Shown: piece after piece, positions 1 through 11,129 of the stretch
How the letters are laid out: every line of letters starts with the position of its first letter
How positions within the stretch are numbered: the first letter of the stretch is position 1
Source: Aphelocoma coerulescens
Lineage: Eukaryota; Chordata; Aves; Passeriformes; Corvidae
Direction of reading: 5' to 3'
Length of the DNA: 64,000 nt
NCBI RefSeq assembly: GCF_041296385.1
Contig: NC_091020.1
Coordinates: 25,973,001-26,037,000, forward strand
Program-made: the position numbers and the translations under genes
The notes under the pieces: model-generated
What the model saw: only the letters and a program-made list of their open reading frames with translations
The model's database searches: none
What the model was told of the DNA's origin: nothing

Positions 1-2400
1 CAGACAGCTGAAGGAAGACAGCTCCAAAAGGGAAGTCCTTAAAAATCAGGGGAAAGCTCGGGCCACTTGATTGCTTCTAGTTGAATTAGTGGCTAAGTGA
101 GAATGGAAGTGGACCTTCCCAATTTTCAGTAAAATGACAGTAAATGGAAGTCTGTTTAGCAATGTGGTTCTACAGACAGAACAGAGGAAACATTTGCAGA
201 GGCCTCTGTGTTTTTTGAAAATCAGTGTAATGCGCTGAGGTGGCCCTAGCTGGAGTCCTTCAAGTTCTTCAATTTAAAACTACTTTATTTTAAAACTGTC
301 CCAACTATGAACTTAAGCCTGTATTTCAGGCACTCTCCTCCTAGCTCACTGCATGCCAAGGTAACCTGCTTAGTATTTTTCTTCTGAGAGCTGGCTTTCC
401 TCTCAGATGACCAAATAAGGTGTCTGTCTCCAGTCAGGACAGTGAGTGTTCTGAGAGTCTGACTATCTATTGCTGGGTGTATTTGTTCCTGGTTTGGAGA
501 GCTTAATGTTTACTTATTCCTCCTTTGATAGGAGTAAGGCATAGCAACGTGATATCTGCAAATCTTTTTCAGTACCGGGCAATTGAAGGAAGAAAAAAAA
601 AAAGGCATTGATTTTGTATTAATGCAATGACTATTTGAACAGTTATTAAATTTAGTAGTACAAAATAAGAGGCAAATGTTTAATAAGTATCTGAATAGTA
701 ATTTAGCTCCAAAAAGTTCACTGTGTGGTTCAGCCATTTAAAAGGTTAACAGGATATTTATATTACTGTCTGTTTTCCTCTACACGGCCTCTAAAGAACA
801 GGCTCTTGATATGGAGACAAACCTATTTTCCAGATATACCTATTTTTTTCCAAGATTCCATTCAAATCAAATTTCCCATTCTATGCTCAAGGATATGCAT
901 AATAGAGTTCATGATTTACTGGATTAAAAATATCAATTGTCTCATTTCCCTAACAGGATAATGGTTACCAGTTTGTGTATGCTAGTGTTGTCCCGAGTGT
1001 GTTGACAGATAGTAAAGAAAAGCCTTTGCTGAATGCAAATGAAAGCCTGAGGACTGATGCTGTAGTTAAGTGGACTATAAATGGGTAACTATCCTCAGTA
1101 AATGAAGTGCTGTATATATACTCCCTTAGTGGGGCTTAGAGCTCCTGTAGCTGGGCAGGAAGTTTTCTGATAAAAACACAGTAAAAAAATGTTGATTAAT
1201 TAAATCTATCAGCAAATCTGGGTATGTTTTGACAAATTTTGCCTGGAAATGTTTCTCTCAGCTCCAGGATGAGAAGAGTGTTTTGAAAAGGGATACAGCT
1301 CAGTAGAAGCACACGAGTGATTTTTCTCACAGCTTTGTAGGAGCATCAAGTTTTATTTTCTGCTATGCCACTGCACCACATTTCTTACACTTTTTGCTAC
1401 TCCAGGCCTATTCTACTGCAAATGTTCTCACTCTCTGAATAAATATATTCAATGGAGGAGAGAAAAAAGATGCACTGTCTGGGCATGCTCTCCTATGTTT
1501 TCATATGAAAGACAAAACCAACAACAATAAAATCTCTTTGAAGGAGGAGACATTCAGACTTTGATCATCTGATGAAAATGCATTTTTCCTTGCAGGTTGA
1601 GAGGTACCTCCAGAACCATACTCAGAGTAGGAGCTTGAGTTGCTTGCTGAATCCCCTGGCTGCTTTGGTGCCCCTATCCCCAGGGACTAAAGGCAGCTTT
1701 GATTAACCTGCTCATTTAAGTTCCTACGGTCATATGGATTCCACCTTCTTTTTACACAGCACCAGCCCTGGGAGAGCACCAGGCTCAGGACTACAGACAG
1801 AATTCAGTAATAACATTCTTGTTTAAAGAGATAAGCCCATTGATGTCAGTGGGAGCAGGGCACATAGATATCACTGGATCTTCAGATTTGCTGGGTAGCA
1901 CTAACATCAAACAAATTGCAATCTCCTTAGATTTTTGTTAGTCTATGAACTGTCTTTATCATGTGAACATAAATTCATTGTGGAGATATATATTCCTCAT
2001 TATTTCTTTTTCTCACTTAGGCTGCCCATTTTGTCTGCCAGGTATCTGTTAGGTGCTGCTGTAGTCTGCTCTCCCTCATCTTTATCAGCATTCTGCTTGT
2101 CTGTGTTCAGTCTGGTCCTCTTCATGGCTCTTCTCCTTGGCTAATGACAGCTTGGGAATCCACAAGCCAGCAGGACTCTTCCTGCCTCACAGAGTCTCGT
2201 GCATGTCTGTCTGCTGCCAATGCACCTGCAATTACCCATTGCTGATGAACAAGCAGAGAAAAGATGTTTGGGATTATTAGCCCAGGCATTGCTTCCCCTC
2301 CTACATTAATTTAAATGTAGGTGTTGTGTTGAAGGCCCTGAAGCTGTGCTGACAATCCTTGTTTAGTGAAATAATTAATTTGAATGTTTGGTGGTGTTGT
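1..2400. other. AT-rich non-coding DNA, no gene seen
   Basis: No open frame here has an ATG start, useful length and recognisable composition. There is an 11-bp A run at 593-603 and a short TATATATA stretch near 1113-1121. No transposable element, RNA gene or CpG cluster is apparent. The stretch looks like ordinary avian intergenic or intronic DNA. Confidence 0.6.
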
Positions 2401-2407
2401 TTTTCAG

Positions 2408-2700
2408 GGATGGTGGTGATGTCAATATCGAATACTTAAGAAGTGAATTGGGGTACTCATTATTTCCAACAAGAAAGGCAAGTGTGGAGACTCCAACTTT
2501 CTTATATTTGCCAGCAATGAGGACCTCAATGGAGCAAAAGAAAGTTTCCCTACCAAATACATCTGTAGCTAATGGAAATTGAGGAATGGATTTTATAACA
2601 TGAGAGAAGACTTGTACTTTTAAAATAATATTTTTATCTCGAGTTAATAGAGATTTTAGGAAAAAGTGTCCTGTGAAATAAAATTTTCACCCATGAAACC
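2408..2700 (+). other. Candidate terminal exon (unsupported)
   Basis: A moderately T-rich tract ending in TTTTTCAG (2400-2407) precedes a frame that stays open to a TGA at 2580-2582, followed by AATAAA at 2677-2682. This is the layout of a 3'-terminal exon. The frame gives about 58 residues rich in Ser and Thr, beginning RDGGDVNIEYLRSELGYS, and I recognise no family. The acceptor is only moderate and no matching upstream exon was found. A chance frame is the main alternative. Confidence 0.12.
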
Positions 2701-3200
2701 TGAAAAAGTATTATTTAGTTTAAAAGGGAGCATTGGATTTTTTGTGTCAACTTTATGTTGCACATGCAGAGAAATATAAATGTATGTGATTGTTTAAGCA
2801 TTTTACACAGTGAGATTGTTTTATATAACAAAAAAAACATTCTGGAAATTGTAAAAAACAAAATGTTGTTACTTTTTTTAAGTGCTGCTATAAAAATAAT
2901 TCTAAAGTATTTTTTCAAGTGGAAAGGTGAATTGTTTAAACACTAATGGAACTTTCTGTTGTGTACTCTAAGTTGTAGCAACTTACCTAAACAGGATGAG
3001 TAATATGTCCAAGGTAAGACTAGAAAATTTTGAGTAATGTAGAAAGTGTGTTAAGTTGAATTTTAGTTTGTAACCTCTTTAATAGGAAAGCTCTTTCAGA
3101 AAACATGTACTAGGACATTTATCTGCCTGGCAAAAAGTTGCCTAATATTCTACTCTTCTGTTTTAGACTGATTTAACCCAAAATTATGTAGGTACAAACC
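2700..3200. other. Very AT-rich non-coding stretch
   Basis: The stretch holds many A and T runs, for example around 2828-2837 and 2872-2880. Overlapping short frames on both strands are what such composition gives by chance. No gene or repeat family is recognised. Confidence 0.5.
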
Positions 3201-3900
3201 TCGGAGATGTGGGGCAGCCCAAACCCCAGGTTCAAACTTTGCAGACAGCTTAGAAACTATAGACGTTGGACTAAGAACCCAGAATGCTGGAAATGTTGTT
3301 ATTTCAGAAAAACTCATCCCTGCTCTTTGATGTCCTCTTTACTCAGAATTCTGTCTCTTCTCTTGGTCCTTTTGGTGCTCGGAATTGAGACTCTCAGTGC
3401 CAAGTTGCCAATTGGGTTAAAGCTTCCTGCTAAGGTGGCTGTTAATTTTAACTGCTAGGTGCAACCATAAATCACTAGGACGAAATCAGACCACCTCAGC
3501 ATCTATCCTTAGATCTACTACATTAGAGAATTAACAAACTCCCCTCCCTCAGGCAGATCAATCACTCTCTTAGCAGGTTCCCATGACACCATCCCACAGC
3601 AATCAGTCTCTACCTGTTATATCCTGCACAAAACATCACCAATCCTTCCCTGATCTTCGCACTACCGTCCAAATGTTCAGCACACCAAAATCTCTGGAAC
3701 AATCTGTGCAGAACACGGACACCACCAACACCTGGGCTGCTTCAGAATTGCCCAGGCAATCAGCACTCGCTCGTTTCCCTGCACACGAATGGGCTTGGAA
3801 AAAGAGGGAGATTGTCTTTCCTCCTGGGCAATCAGCACTGCTACAGCCATCATGGGCAGAGTGCAAGTGACTCTGAGACTGTCCTAACCATTCCCATTCT
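3200..3900. other. Composition-shifted C-rich block, possible old repeat
   Basis: The + strand becomes C-rich from about 3460 to 3890 between AT-rich flanks, with scattered CpGs (around 3659, 3666, 3716, 3770, 3787). The 12-mer GCAATCAGCACT occurs twice, near 3757 and 3829, in a similar context (CCCAGGCAATCAGCACT / CCTGGGCAATCAGCACT). Frames are open on both strands here (3583-3870 +, 3636-3866 -), as expected of low-stop, C-rich sequence. It may be an eroded LTR or other repeat. No terminal repeats or coding domains are visible. Confidence 0.25.
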
Positions 3901-4154
3901 CAGAACATTTATGAGATTGTGGCCATATCACAGCTGGCCATTTAGGGAATAGGCGATAAGCTAAACCATTTCCCTTGTAGATGACAGATGGGATTGGGAG
4001 ATAGGGACTGATGAATATCACTAAGACCTCTCCATGAATATCCATACATCTTACTGATGCTAGAGCTAAAGCTGATACAGCTTGAAGCAGAGGAAAGGCT
4101 GTTTCTGACAGCATTAGGAGAGAAATATGGAAGGAGCAAGATATTTTCTCATTA

Positions 4155-4170
4155 AACAAACAAACAAAAA
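4155..4170 (+). repeat. (AAAC)n simple repeat
   Basis: A short run of AAAC units ends in an A run. It is a simple-sequence tract with no further content. Confidence 0.7.
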
Positions 4171-4247
4171 AGAATTAATACATTTTCTAAGCTTCAAAAA
4201 TAGTGAGAGTTGATCAGTCTCTTGAAAAAGTTCAAAGATGACAGAAA

Positions 4248-4540
4248 ATGCTCAGATACCCCTGGGTTGCCATCAAAATAAAGAGACACAAAAGGGAGAA
4301 TTTAATGGATGGCATACCAATTGATCAACAAGAAGAGAGGCTTTCCAAAGTCCTGCATCCTCAGCCTGTATGGACTGGTGCCGACGGGAGCAAGCGAATA
4401 ATTAAAAGCAATTACCTTGTGCAGCATCAAGGTGTCAATGCATGTTTACGTGGTATAAAAGTACATTTATACTTGGGCTTGGACTCTGTCACACCAGTGT
4501 TCACAGAGCTCACCCCACGGAGGTAGTGCCTTTGGACCCT
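4248..4540 (+). other. Candidate conserved element with TATA-like motif
   Basis: An ORF of 92 codons (4248-4526) coincides with sequence of balanced composition. It holds a TATAAAA motif at 4454-4460, preceded by ACGTGG and followed about 30 bp downstream by a pyrimidine/purine start-like context. The protein frame matches nothing I recognise. The segment could be a conserved non-coding element, a TATA-type promoter, or nothing functional. The evidence is motif-level only. Confidence 0.15.
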
Positions 4541-4559
4541 CTGTTTTGACATTCTGCAC

Positions 4560-7310
4560 CATCAAACTGATTCACAGCTAAGGTGACAAAGTAGCACAGT
4601 TGTCTTTCTATCTTGTTGGTTTTTGCTCCCCTTCATCTCCTGTCTGGCCATCTGGCATGCAACATCTCTCCAAGAACTGAGTCACACTGGACAACTGGGC
4701 TGTAGCTGCCACTTTTGCAGCCACAAGGACTTCTGCAACCTCCTTGAGGCCTTGTGATGAAATTGGCAAAGTAAGTTATTAAGTTGATCACTCCTTTATT
4801 TTCACTGAAAGTCAAAGTACAACACTTCACCCCACTGTAAGGTAGAAAACCGTCTCAGACTCAGCCAGATAAGCATTCATGTCCATATCACCTGGCATTC
4901 CCCAGGTCTGGTGGTGGGTGGTTTGCTCGGCTTTTGCAGGAAAGGATGAAAGGCATGAACTCTGCTCCTCCAGAGACAGAAAAGATGATTTTTTCATAGG
5001 CCTGGGAGCAATTTTTGTTTTACTTTCACACTGAATCCATTGAGTTCTGCAGAAGCAATTCCTCCTTTCCTCCCATCCAAAGGCTGGAGCTCAGAGCTGA
5101 TGGTTGCTTTAGCTGCAACTTGCAGCCTTGCCGTCAGCAAATATAGTTCAAAATGTATTTGCTTCTCTGTAGTCTGCTGGAATGGCAGTACTCCAACCCA
5201 GAAAGCTGCCTGCAGCTTTAGAGAAAGTATAATGATGAATGAAGTGAGTTTTAAATGGGAGAAAGGTGGTGTTGCTGGAGTATCTCCACTATGGGACTGG
5301 CATCTCCATGACTTGGTGATTAAGAGCATCTGGACGTGCTATGCTGAGGTTATATAAAACTAGATCTGAAATTGAAGAAATTCTGTTCATGTATATATTT
5401 TCTCCTAGCAGTTGAATATTGTTACCAGGACAAATAGTATGAAGTTTGGGGGGAAGGTTGAGATGGAAGGAAGAGGGTACATCTCTTACTTTCATAGTCC
5501 AGATGTCTTGTCAATTAATATTGCTGCAATTAAATTCACAGAAAATGGACCTTGGGTCTCAGAAAATGCAAGAGTTCTTGAAGTTTTGGCACTTCAGTTT
5601 TATCTGAGAAAATGGAGGCTCAAACCATGTGAATCATCTCTGAGTTTTTAAAAAGTAGCTTTATTTTAAAAAATGAAAGGTAAATTACTTCAAATGGCAA
5701 ACTGCATTAGGAGAGCTAAATAAGGAAAAAATATTGTTAGAGTGACAGTAATATTAGCTGCCACAAACAAAAATCAGTCAATAAAAGCACTTTGGAAAGT
5801 TAAAAAGCCAAATGAATGAAAAAGCCTCTTCCCAAATTCAATATTTTGTTGTATAAAATATTAGCACTCGGACTAAAATCACCACCTGAGTATAGTATTT
5901 TTTTCTGTTTTATCAGCAATCTCTCTCTCTTCCCCCTAGTAAATTCATTTATTTGTTCAAAACTGCAGTGTGTTGCCAGCACTTTCCAACATATGTATGT
6001 AAGATAATGCACTTTTCATCCACCCTAAGCCTCTCATTCCACAGATTATTGATTTAGCCATGCTGCTGTAAAGACACACAGTCGTATTCTCTTTCTGTGA
6101 CTAAAGTGACCAAAACTTCTCTTGCTTGATGAAATTTCCCTTATTATAAGAGGGCATTGGGGACTGTGTTGAGAGCAACTTGCCCATCATCCTGCTGACT
6201 CACAATTAAGACTGTGGTCTCACACAGGCTCAGCCTGAGCTGTGGAGTCTTTCTGAAGTAGGAAATGCCAGTCTTTATCTGTAGACCCAAGAAGTTCATC
6301 GCTAAGGACAAGGAGAGAAGTAGAACCAGGGAAGGGCTCTTCACAGCACATCTATCCCAACTTGCCTTTCTCTAAGCAGCTCAAGTAGTGAAAAAAAAGT
6401 GTATTGGCTGATAGTCAGCAACATGGGTGATGAAACCCACCCCAGGGACTGGAATGCTTACATTCGAGTTTGGGTCCTGTGATTCTCTTAAGAACAGAGA
6501 AATCCCCCTTTCCCTGCAAACCACCAGCACTGTGTGGAGTTAATGCTGTCTACATGAAGATGCAGATTTTGTCTTAGAACAATGTGGAGTGATGTGTGGG
6601 AGCCTGTATGCTGCTGGTGATGCCACCAGGGCTGGAAGTCAGCCAACTCTCATTGGCTTTCTTGAAGGCTCATATGTTTCATTACCCTTAACTCCTGGTC
6701 TGCAGGAGATTCTGAGGTCTGTATTTTCATGCACTTTTGGATGTACTTGGATCAACAAGGCTTACCCTACACTTTCTGTCTGCAAGAAGTACTTGAATTT
6801 TGAGCTAAGTTTGACCTAAACAATTGGGAAATTTTGACCCTGCCTTCTAAGTAAGAAGCCAGGTCAGTTATCCAGGCTTTCTCCAGCTCCATGGAGGGTT
6901 TCTGTGACTCTGTCTCTGCAGGTAAATTCAAAAAGGATGCCCAAATCTCAGTAACAGGTATTCTGGCTGCGTCTGCAGCACATCTTCCCTTTTGTGAGCC
7001 CAAAACCCTGCCTGTGTCACCCAGCTGATCTCAGGTGTTATATACAGATTTCTGTGCTAAGCCTGTGATTTACAAACTGCGTGATAGTCACCTAAAATTA
7101 TCACAAATGAGTAGCAAAAAGTAAGAGCAGAACGGTCCCTAGCTGGCAGCCATGGCTGGAGGTTTTCTCTTCCAGAGACAAACATGTAACCTAGGTGTTT
7201 AAGAAATACCTGCAAATGCCATGGGATCAGGAGGGAAAGCTGGGAAGAGGCCATGGCACTTTGCTTTTCAGTTTGGGCATACGAAATGCCCAGGTCCGTC
7301 ACAGCTAAGG
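4560..7310. other. Non-coding DNA with one exon-like segment
   Basis: Open frames of 60-111 codons overlap on both strands (for example 4994-5329 - and 5040-5357 +) and show no domain. A 50-bp acceptor/donor pair at 4721-4770 is listed separately. No repeats beyond short A/T runs are seen. Confidence 0.5.
4721..4770 (+). other. Candidate short internal exon
   Basis: CCACTTTTGCAG ends at 4720 and GGCAAAGTAAGT puts a near-consensus donor at 4771. The 50-bp interval between them has one open frame out of three. No partner exons are identified and the product is unknown. A chance pairing is quite likely. Confidence 0.1.
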
Positions 7311-7312
7311 AG

Positions 7313-7390
7313 ACATCACAGAATCACACAGAAACACAGAATATGCTGAGCTGGAAGAGACCCACAAGGATCACCAGGTCCATGTTGATG
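7313..7390 (-). mobile_element. CR1 LINE 3' end fragment
   Basis: The + strand shows TCACAGAATCACACAGAAAC, then CTGAGCTGGAAGAGACCCAC and AAGGATCACCAGGTCCATGT. This is the reverse complement of an avian CR1 3' end, whose tail is built of short ATTCTGTG-like repeats. The element therefore lies on the minus strand with its 3' end at the left. Similarity fades after about 7390 and may extend weakly to about 7440. It is a dead, 5'-truncated copy with no reverse-transcriptase coding sequence. Confidence 0.85.
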
Positions 7391-7439
7391 TCCCTGTGTT
7401 TATGGCTAAGTCTCCATTCCTGTATCCAGTGCCCCATCA

Positions 7440-8670
7440 GCCCATTTCTGCAGCAACCCAGCAAAGAAGAATTCTTTTCAGTTTACTTCCAGCTACCAGA
7501 CAGTACCAAATTTGATGGGTTTATTTTGTTTATTTTCCATGACAAGGACATCTGTTTACTAGAACTCATCCCCAGTGTTAGTGAACATCAAAAGGGACGT
7601 CTGTGAGACTGCAGCTGGATTTAGATGGTACAAAGCCCTTCAAGTGACTGTTTAAATCTCTTTTTCTTTTCTGCATCCCCAATATCCAAACAGAAATGGG
7701 CTAATTTTAAATGCATCTCCAGATTTTTCCAATTTATTTTATGTGTCTGTCCTAACTTGTGCTTCAGGATCACCTTTGGGGTAAAGTGTAGCATTGATTA
7801 AAAAAAAATAGAATAAGAAAATAATAACTATCTTAAAACACATACATGTATTTTTTTCTTCAATAAAAGTAGGTAACTGAGGAGGTGGGGAAAAGTGAGC
7901 AAACTGAGGAGGATTCTTCTTTGTTATTCTTCTCCTGATATCAACCAGCATATACTTAATCTCAGGAAGATCTGATTTAGAAGTGCTGTGCATTCATGTT
8001 GTATGCCTATATGACTGTTTATTTAGTTGTGAATTGATTGATTAGGAAATAAGTGCTTTTCAAGTTGACAGTATAAATAATGAAACTTTATTAGTGATAT
8101 ATGTGACACATTTAACAATGCTAATTTTCTGTACTGCTCTGTGTAATTCACTTGCCTTTTTCAGTAGGCTGTAAACAATAGAAGGTTTGAGGGAAATCAC
8201 TGATTTGTTGGCTTTCTAAAAGGCAGCGGAAATGAATCCAGAATTTAGGAATATTTCTAGAGTGCCATCTAGTGGGAAAAGAAATGAAGCCACAAGAAAA
8301 TGGAACTCAAAACGCACCTTTGGAAAGCATGTCTTAATACACAGAACTATCTCTTCATTTCCCTGTACAGCTAAACACAGACAGCCACTAATGGATTTTA
8401 GGCAATTTATTTATAACTGGAAAACTTTATTTGTTCAATTTTTATTAAGTATATATATATGTGTGTGTATGTATGGTAGAAATAACTACAATTAATGCCT
8501 TCTCTGCTTTTAGTTTTTGAAAAATAACAAATGTCTGACATAAGCCCAGACTTAAGATTTGGTTTAATCACCTCATGTTCTCAAACTTCAAAGGATTTGT
8601 CGTTAAATCTTGATTTCATTTTCACTCTTTTTATTAAGTTACAGACCTTTGCATTTGAAATGGTGATATA
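7440..8670. other. AT-rich non-coding DNA
   Basis: Apart from the dinucleotide tract at 8451-8475, nothing recognisable is seen. Short frames on both strands lack support. Confidence 0.55.
8451..8475 (+). repeat. (AT)n(GT)n microsatellite
   Basis: Five AT units are followed by GT units and GTAT interruptions. It is a compound dinucleotide tract. Confidence 0.85.
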
Positions 8671-8996
8671 TAGAAATTGAAGATCACTGTTACGAAACAA
8701 GCTTTAAAACAAGAGATTCTTAAAATTGTGTTGTTGCCTCATTGCTTTCAGGTGTGGTTTTATCAGAGGTGGTGCTTGGTCCTCCTTAGCAAAAGCACAA
8801 CTCCTGTGGTTATAGCAGACTCATTGCTACCTTTAAAGCAGGTTTCTATAACCATGTCATGTCTGATTACAGAGGTAATTTTCAAGGCGTCTAAAAAAAC
8901 CAATTTCTCTGTCTTTGCAGATGCCAATTTTGCAAGTGTGGCCCCAGCTTTAAAGAGGAAAATACCAAGAACTCACCAAATTTTTCTTGATTGCAG

Positions 8997-9064
8997 ATGA
9001 CTTGGTGGCAAACAGGGTTTGTTGGAGCAATCTGGCAGAGCCAGAGGACCAGGAGAGAGGGCAG
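8997..9064 (+). other. Candidate internal exon with strong splice sites
   Basis: AATTTTTCTTGATTGCAG ends at 8996 and GGGCAGGTGAGT gives a near-perfect donor at 9065. The 68-bp interval is open in at least two frames; one reads DLVANRVCWSNLAEPEDQER. A second strong acceptor (TTTCTCTGTCTTTGCAG) ends at 8920, but all frames are closed between it and this donor. I recognise no protein. It could be a lncRNA exon, a coding exon of an unannotated gene, or chance. Confidence 0.18.
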
Positions 9065-9069
9065 GTGAG

Positions 9070-11100
9070 TACTTTTTGCATTTTTCTACCTGTCCACTGG
9101 GGATAGAATGAGCACAGCATTTTGTAATCCAGGTGCCTTTCTGAGGAGGGATCACATCTGGGCAGGTGTGTACATCTCTTCTGTTACAGCTGCCTCCTGA
9201 AAGGGGAGTTTGGCGATTTTAAAATAACAGTTTATGCTCCTACAGTTTTCTTTATGTACAATACCTACCAAAGAATGCTGGTGCTGTCTTGGGAGTGTCC
9301 CCTAGGTTCATAAGTTTGGTAAAGACTTACAGCAATATCAGCTCTGAGAAGTGCACCAACCAGGCATCTCTGTGGTAGATGTATTTGTCTTTTCAGTCGT
9401 CTCTTCGCTTTCTTTGTATCTGCTTCTTAACTGATGTTCCTTAAATTTATCTTGAAAGTGTAGCCTATTGCAGGGAACTATTTATGCCGGAGAGGAGCCA
9501 TGGTTATTTTCACAATGACTGGCTTTGAGATTTAGAAATGTTCTCAGTAGGCATATCATCTGTCTGGGCTGTGAGTCTTTGAAAGGGAGAGATTTTTATC
9601 CATGGTAAAAGTAATATTTGCCTTATGGGGGCTAAATGTAGTGTATTGTTATGTTCATTTGGTACACAACACTGGTAAGTTTATTGATCTCAAGATGAGA
9701 TAAAAGAGGGGAATGACAAGAAAACTGATGGGAGAAGAAATGTGGAACTGAGGCAGGAAGATTTTTTTATTCCTTCTGAATATTGCATAAGCTGTGAAGA
9801 AGAAGTTTCTTGCAACACTATCAGTGAGCAATTAGCACGGAAAAAGAATAGGGAGGATGTGGTGAGCAAAGTACTGCTTCCTGCTGAGTTTAACCCAAGC
9901 TCTGCTTTTGCCTTTCTTCAGTTAAAAAAAAACAAAACAAAACAAAACAAAAAAAAAAAAAAAACCAAAAGTATGTAGAGATTACCCTTGCAGCCTGTGT
10001 GTTTGAAAAGCCATAAGGAGAAGAATTTGTCAAAGAAAAACTATAATGGCAGCATGGAGAGTGCTTTTTCCAAATATGCTGCTAAGGTCCTGACAAGCAG
10101 TAGTGAGAAAGAAACAGGGGTGGGAAGGCAAGGAGCAGAGAGAGTGCTTTGGTGCTAGGGAAGGTGTGTTTTCTAATGAGGTCAAAAAGTAGATTGAGTG
10201 TCTGCTGTAGAGCATTTTAGCAGCTTTACAGGTTGGTATTTCCCTGTATCTAAAGATTCTCAAATTCTTTTGAGAAGAACACATTATTTCTCTGTTTGGA
10301 GGTGTCATGTAGGAGACCTCTGGTGGTATTGTTTTCTGCTCTAGTAAAATTAGTATTTTTATGGTGCTGTGTAGAGTGGGTTTGAGATGTGTGCATGACT
10401 GAAATCTGGAACAAAAGGAAGGGATTGGAATGGCAGCCATGAAGGGTGCAGACCTGCATCCATGAGATACACCTAAGGGGTTCAAACAAGCAATAAGGAT
10501 CACATCTGCTGGGAGTCCCAGGTTGGATCCTACTCCTGTGACAGATGTGCCTGCGTGCAAGCAACTGCAGATGGGCACCATAAATAACTCCTGTGTCACA
10601 GGAACAGCTCCTGGAGGCAGCCATAGCAGGAAAGCTGCGCTTTTCCTGCATTTCTATTTCACTTCTGAAATATATTTCACTTCCCCACTGAGGTTGATTC
10701 ATTCTGCTGCAGTTTCAAACAGATGCATTAGGTCCTTTTAGGATGAGTTTTGAAAGCTTGTTAGAGCTATGCATCCAGTTTTTGCCCTTATTGCCAAATC
10801 ACTCCTGCTTGGATCATGCCGTGTTCCTGAAGGAGTGGTGAAGGCTGATAGTCAGCGGTCTTGTAGAATTAGGAACTCAAACTTTATGCCCCTGAAGAGC
10901 AAAAGAGAAATTTGTAGTTTTAGCTTAGTGATAAACTCGAACTCTTGCATCTCCTCTAGTTTTTGACTCAAAGTATTTGATGTTTTTTCCTATAGAAATA
11001 AAATATCCTAATTCATGTTTGGAGATGTCTCCAGTTGATTAGTTGTGGGTATTTTTACTCCCTCTGTGCCTAGTTTTATTTCACTCATGGGAACTTTATA
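9070..11100. other. Non-coding DNA; unsupported 189-codon minus ORF
   Basis: A minus-strand frame of 189 codons covers 10030-10599. It starts with GTG rather than ATG, is rich in Ser, Leu, Cys and Pro, shows no domain or repeat, and overlaps another minus-strand frame of 150 codons (10250-10702). This suggests a low-stop region rather than a gene. The A-rich tract at 9924-9970 is listed separately. Confidence 0.45.
9924..9970 (+). repeat. A-rich (AAAAC)n tract
   Basis: Poly(A) is interrupted by C at roughly 5-bp spacing, then an uninterrupted A run of about 15 ends in CCAAAAG. It may be a simple repeat or the decayed poly(A) tail of a retroposed copy. No retrocopy was recognised to its left. 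Confidence 0.8.
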
Positions 11101-11107
11101 CAAGCAG

Positions 11108-11125
11108 AAGAGCATGCATGCTCTT
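11108..11125. repeat. Perfect 18-bp palindrome
   Basis: AAGAGCATGCATGCTCTT equals its own reverse complement over all 18 bases. Such sites can form a cruciform or bind a symmetric dimer. No further arms extend from it (G and G on either side). Confidence 0.9.
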
Positions 11126-11129
11126 GAAT

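Noticed and set aside
10030..10599. 189-codon minus-strand ORF
   Set aside because: No ATG start, no domain, and another frame of 150 codons overlaps on the same strand, which points to a stop-poor stretch.
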